Origin: Eubacteriaceae bacterium
GTDB lineage: Bacteria; Bacillota; Clostridia; Peptostreptococcales; Anaerovoracaceae
Assembly: GCA_902362435.1 (NCBI GenBank)
Contig: CABIWW010000009.1
Location: 1-64,000 of the forward strand
Reading direction: 5' to 3'
Length of the DNA: 64,000 nt
Below are positions 62,308 through 64,000 of this stretch, in pieces (within the stretch, counting starts at the first letter, position 1; every line of letters begins with the position of its first letter). The notes below the pieces were generated by a model that saw only the letters and a program-made list of their open reading frames with translations, did no database searches and was not told the DNA's origin. A program made the translations under genes and the position numbers.

Positions 62308-62333
62308 CGGCAGGTCAAAAGCCTGCCGTTTTT
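62308..62333 (+). terminator. Terminator after the small protein gene
   Basis: CGGCAGG-TCAAAAG-CCTGCCG, perfect 7-bp stem, then five T. Confidence 0.88.
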
Positions 62334-62433
62334 CATTGCGTGAAACCGGATAAAACTTCGTTTTTTAGTAAAACTTAAACCCGGGAGTCTCCGTGGTGAA
62401 GGCCTTTCCATAAAGTCAGAAAAAAGCCGCGAT

Positions 62434-62462
62434 TTGAAAAAATACTGATTTTTTGCTATAAT
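62434..62462 (+). promoter_or_regulatory. carD promoter
   Basis: TTGAAA, 17 bp, TATAAT. Confidence 0.8.
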
Positions 62463-62551
62463 ATATAAGGTGCATCGCCTGTAAGCGTTGCAAATGCAGG
62501 GCTGTGATGCATGGTTTTATCGCCTGTCATAATGTGGAAGAAGGTGTTTTG

Positions 62552-63079
62552 ATGGATGACAGTAGGTTTTCAAGGGGCGATTATGTGGTATACGGTACCA
62601 GCGGGATCTGTATGATAGAAGATATCAGGCTGATGAAGTTTGCGATGGACAGTGAGAAGAGCACTTATTATGTGCTCAAACCTGAGAGCAGCGATTCGTC
62701 GGTCGTGTATGTTCCGGCAAAAAATGAAAAACTCATGAGCAAGATGCGTGAGGTGATGACTAAGGATGAGATAGATTCGCTTCTCCTCGGGATGAAAGAC
62801 AAGGAGATCGGATGGGAAAAAGACAGACGTATACGTTCGGAGATTTTTCACGATATCCTGGTGAAAGGCGTCACTCAGAAGCTTTTGCTGATGATCCGCT
62901 GCTTATACATGAAAAAAAGGGAACTCATACCTTTAGGTAAAAAGCTGCCGACGACGGATGAAAATACGCTCAAGTCAGCGGAAAAGCTTGTCGAAGAGGA
63001 ATTCTCGCATGTTCTGGGTATACCCGGGACTGAAGTGAGCGGATATATCAGGTCGCTGCTGAATGTTTCGGAGCATTAA
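62552..63079 (+). CDS. CarD-family transcriptional regulator
   Basis: 175 residues. The N-terminal 60 residues (FSRGDYVVYGTSGICMIEDI; YYVLKPES; VYVPAKNEKLMSKMR) form the CarD/CdnL Tudor-like domain that binds the RNA polymerase beta subunit; the rest is the helical DNA-contacting part (TKDEIDSLL, KLLLMIRCLYMKKREL). CarD proteins stabilise open promoter complexes. The ATG follows AGAAGGTG; upstream frame is unlikely. About 140 bp before a membrane-anchored protein gene. Confidence 0.9.
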   Translation: MDDSRFSRGDYVVYGTSGICMIEDIRLMKFAMDSEKSTYYVLKPESSDSSVVYVPAKNEKLMSKMREVMTKDEIDSLLLGMKDKEIGWEKDRRIRSEIFHDILVKGVTQKLLLMIRCLYMKKRELIPLGKKLPTTDENTLKSAEKLVEEEFSHVLGIPGTEVSGYIRSLLNVSEH

Positions 63080-63216
63080 GTAAATGCGCAGATCCTGCGG
63101 AAAAAACTGAGAAGATGTAAATGCAGGACGTTATGTGCCGGATGTTGTATCACGGTAGCCGTTGCTGCGGGCTGGCAGTTAAAGTATCCTTTTCTCAGGA
63201 GAGGGGGGAAGGATAC

Positions 63217-63738
63217 ATGGACAAGATCTCAGTTATATTGATTTCCGGTATAGTCGCACTTGTATTGACAAGTGCGATCATCATATACGATACGTGGGTA
63301 TCTGATGATATCAGCACGATCAGCGCAGAGACACTGACGGAGGAGTCGCAGGATGAAGAACTGATTTTCGGCGATGATACCTCTGTCAGGAACAATTCTC
63401 TGAAAAAGCTGTGGATACGGGCAAAACCGGTTTTTGACGAAAACAGCGATCCTGATGCGTATACGATAATTTCGGCCGCTGTCGACTGCGGCAAATGGAG
63501 CATAGGTGCAGAAAACTGGTACTATTATGAGCGCCCGATAGAATTCGCGCAGGAGACAGAACCGCTTGTGGACAAACTCCTTTACAACGGCGAAGAGATA
63601 TCAGCCGGAAGAGGAGGATTCAGGATAAAAGTCGAAGCGGTCGATGAAGAGTGGTTCGTGGCAAAGCCGGACAGCGGATCAGAAGCGTTTGAGTTTTTCG
63701 AGGAAAGCATGGCGATACCGGACGGTGAGCTGCTATGA
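63217..63738 (+). CDS. Membrane-anchored exported protein, family unclear
   Basis: 173 residues. One N-terminal helix (ISVILISGIVALVLTSAIII) with little before it, so an N-in anchor or uncleaved signal. The outside part is acidic; LWIRAKPVF, WYYYERPIEF, EPLVDKLLYNGEEI and FRIKVEAVDEEW resemble the pattern of exported SipW-dependent/TasA-like or camelysin-like proteins, where a WYYY strand is followed by a P-x-E-x-T-E-P-L loop. No SipW-type signal peptidase gene is nearby. GGGGGGAAGG precedes the ATG. Low-confidence family guess. Confidence 0.6.
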   Translation: MDKISVILISGIVALVLTSAIIIYDTWVSDDISTISAETLTEESQDEELIFGDDTSVRNNSLKKLWIRAKPVFDENSDPDAYTIISAAVDCGKWSIGAENWYYYERPIEFAQETEPLVDKLLYNGEEISAGRGGFRIKVEAVDEEWFVAKPDSGSEAFEFFEESMAIPDGELL

Positions 63739-63824
63739 GATATAAAAACGCATATTCCTGCGATTTGCATCAACGTGCGTAAAGAACAGTGAACTTTTAC
63801 ATGATGAGTCACCAACTTTTCTTG

Positions 63825-63855
63825 TTGACAAAAAAAGATAATTAGTATAAACTAA
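63825..63855 (+). promoter_or_regulatory. Promoter with short palindrome before the Fur-family gene
   Basis: TTGACA, then TATAAA at 15 bp (or TAAACT at 17 bp). TTAGT-ATAA-ACTAA (63842-63855) is a perfect palindrome over the -10 and could be an operator. Confidence 0.5.
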
Positions 63856-63910
63856 CTAGTGAAGAAATATATTTTGCATTAAAGAAATTTTAAATGAGAG
63901 AAATATGTTT

Positions 63911-64000
63911 ATGGAATATACTAGAACTCAGATGCGCAAGGAACTGATACTGCGCAAACTGAAGGACAAAGGATTCAGGATAACGAAACAGAGACTTATC
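63911..64000 (+). CDS. Fur-family regulator, partial (runs off the window)
   Basis: The first 30 residues are visible. QMRKELILRKLKDKGFRITKQRLI matches the N-terminal helix and winged-helix entry of Fur/PerR/Zur proteins (in short, LKDKGFRITKQR). The metal sites lie beyond the edge, so the subtype is open. An ATG six bases upstream is also in frame. The palindrome over its promoter suggests autoregulation. Confidence 0.75.
   Translation, partial: MEYTRTQMRKELILRKLKDKGFRITKQRLI

Overview
The window looks like a chromosomal segment of an anaerobic, endospore-forming Clostridia species. It carries spoIIGA-sigE, sigG, the spoIIAA-spoIIAB-sigF operon and sigK, Gram-positive wall genes (CWB2 surface proteins, tarIJ, CDP-polyol transferase), LexA, a Firmicutes-type L20 leader and many ATA and AGA codons. 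A hybrid-cluster protein and a glycine riboswitch fit an anaerobic amino-acid user. Placement near the Anaerovoracaceae/Family XIII is only a guess. There is no rRNA, CRISPR array, prophage or intact insertion sequence; only one tRNA was found.

Left third (1-24 kb): a cell-surface region. Three secreted proteins carrying triple CWB2 anchors (lipase-like, GH25 lysozyme, PIG-L deacetylase) are followed by a sugar aminotransferase and an O-antigen-ligase-like polymer enzyme. This 13-kb block is bracketed by two nearly identical type I toxin/antisense-RNA modules in opposite orientation, forming inverted repeats of about 340 bp. Next come an unknown helical protein, a tarI-tarJ-glycosyltransferase-CDP-polyol transferase operon (teichoic-type polymer), a MoxR/VWA pair and an lrgA-lrgB-gntR operon with a clear operator.

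Middle (24-48 kb): hcp, an antitoxin with a broken toxin, lexA, an insertion-sequence scar, a four-CxxC lipoprotein, thioredoxin, infC-rpmI-rplT with an L20 leader and an ATT start codon, and spoIIGA-sigE with a Spo0A-type site. Then an ArgR-controlled argCJBD operon, sigG, a permease, a small alarmone synthetase, a trigger-factor-like lipoprotein, a glycine riboswitch with its AGCS transporter, ylmC, nrdR, cmk, a SerK-like gene and a class B PBP. The familiar spoIIGA-sigE-sigG-ylmC-nrdR string is present in order but interrupted by metabolic genes.

Right third (48-64 kb): sigK, radC, PBP2, a short MinD-like ATPase, rodA, RNase Y, a cysteine desulfurase/ThiI pair, spoIIA operon, tRNA-Arg(ACG), a CarD regulator with a membrane-anchored partner, and the start of a Fur-family gene. 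mreBCD, minC and minE are absent from the shape locus. Downstream of tRNA-Arg lie two tandem repeats of about 190 bp, each starting with the last 19 nt of the tRNA, an arrangement reminiscent of the E. coli tyrT/rtT repeats. Two genes (a PBP and spoIIAA) have their Shine-Dalgarno inside the descending arm of a terminator-like hairpin.
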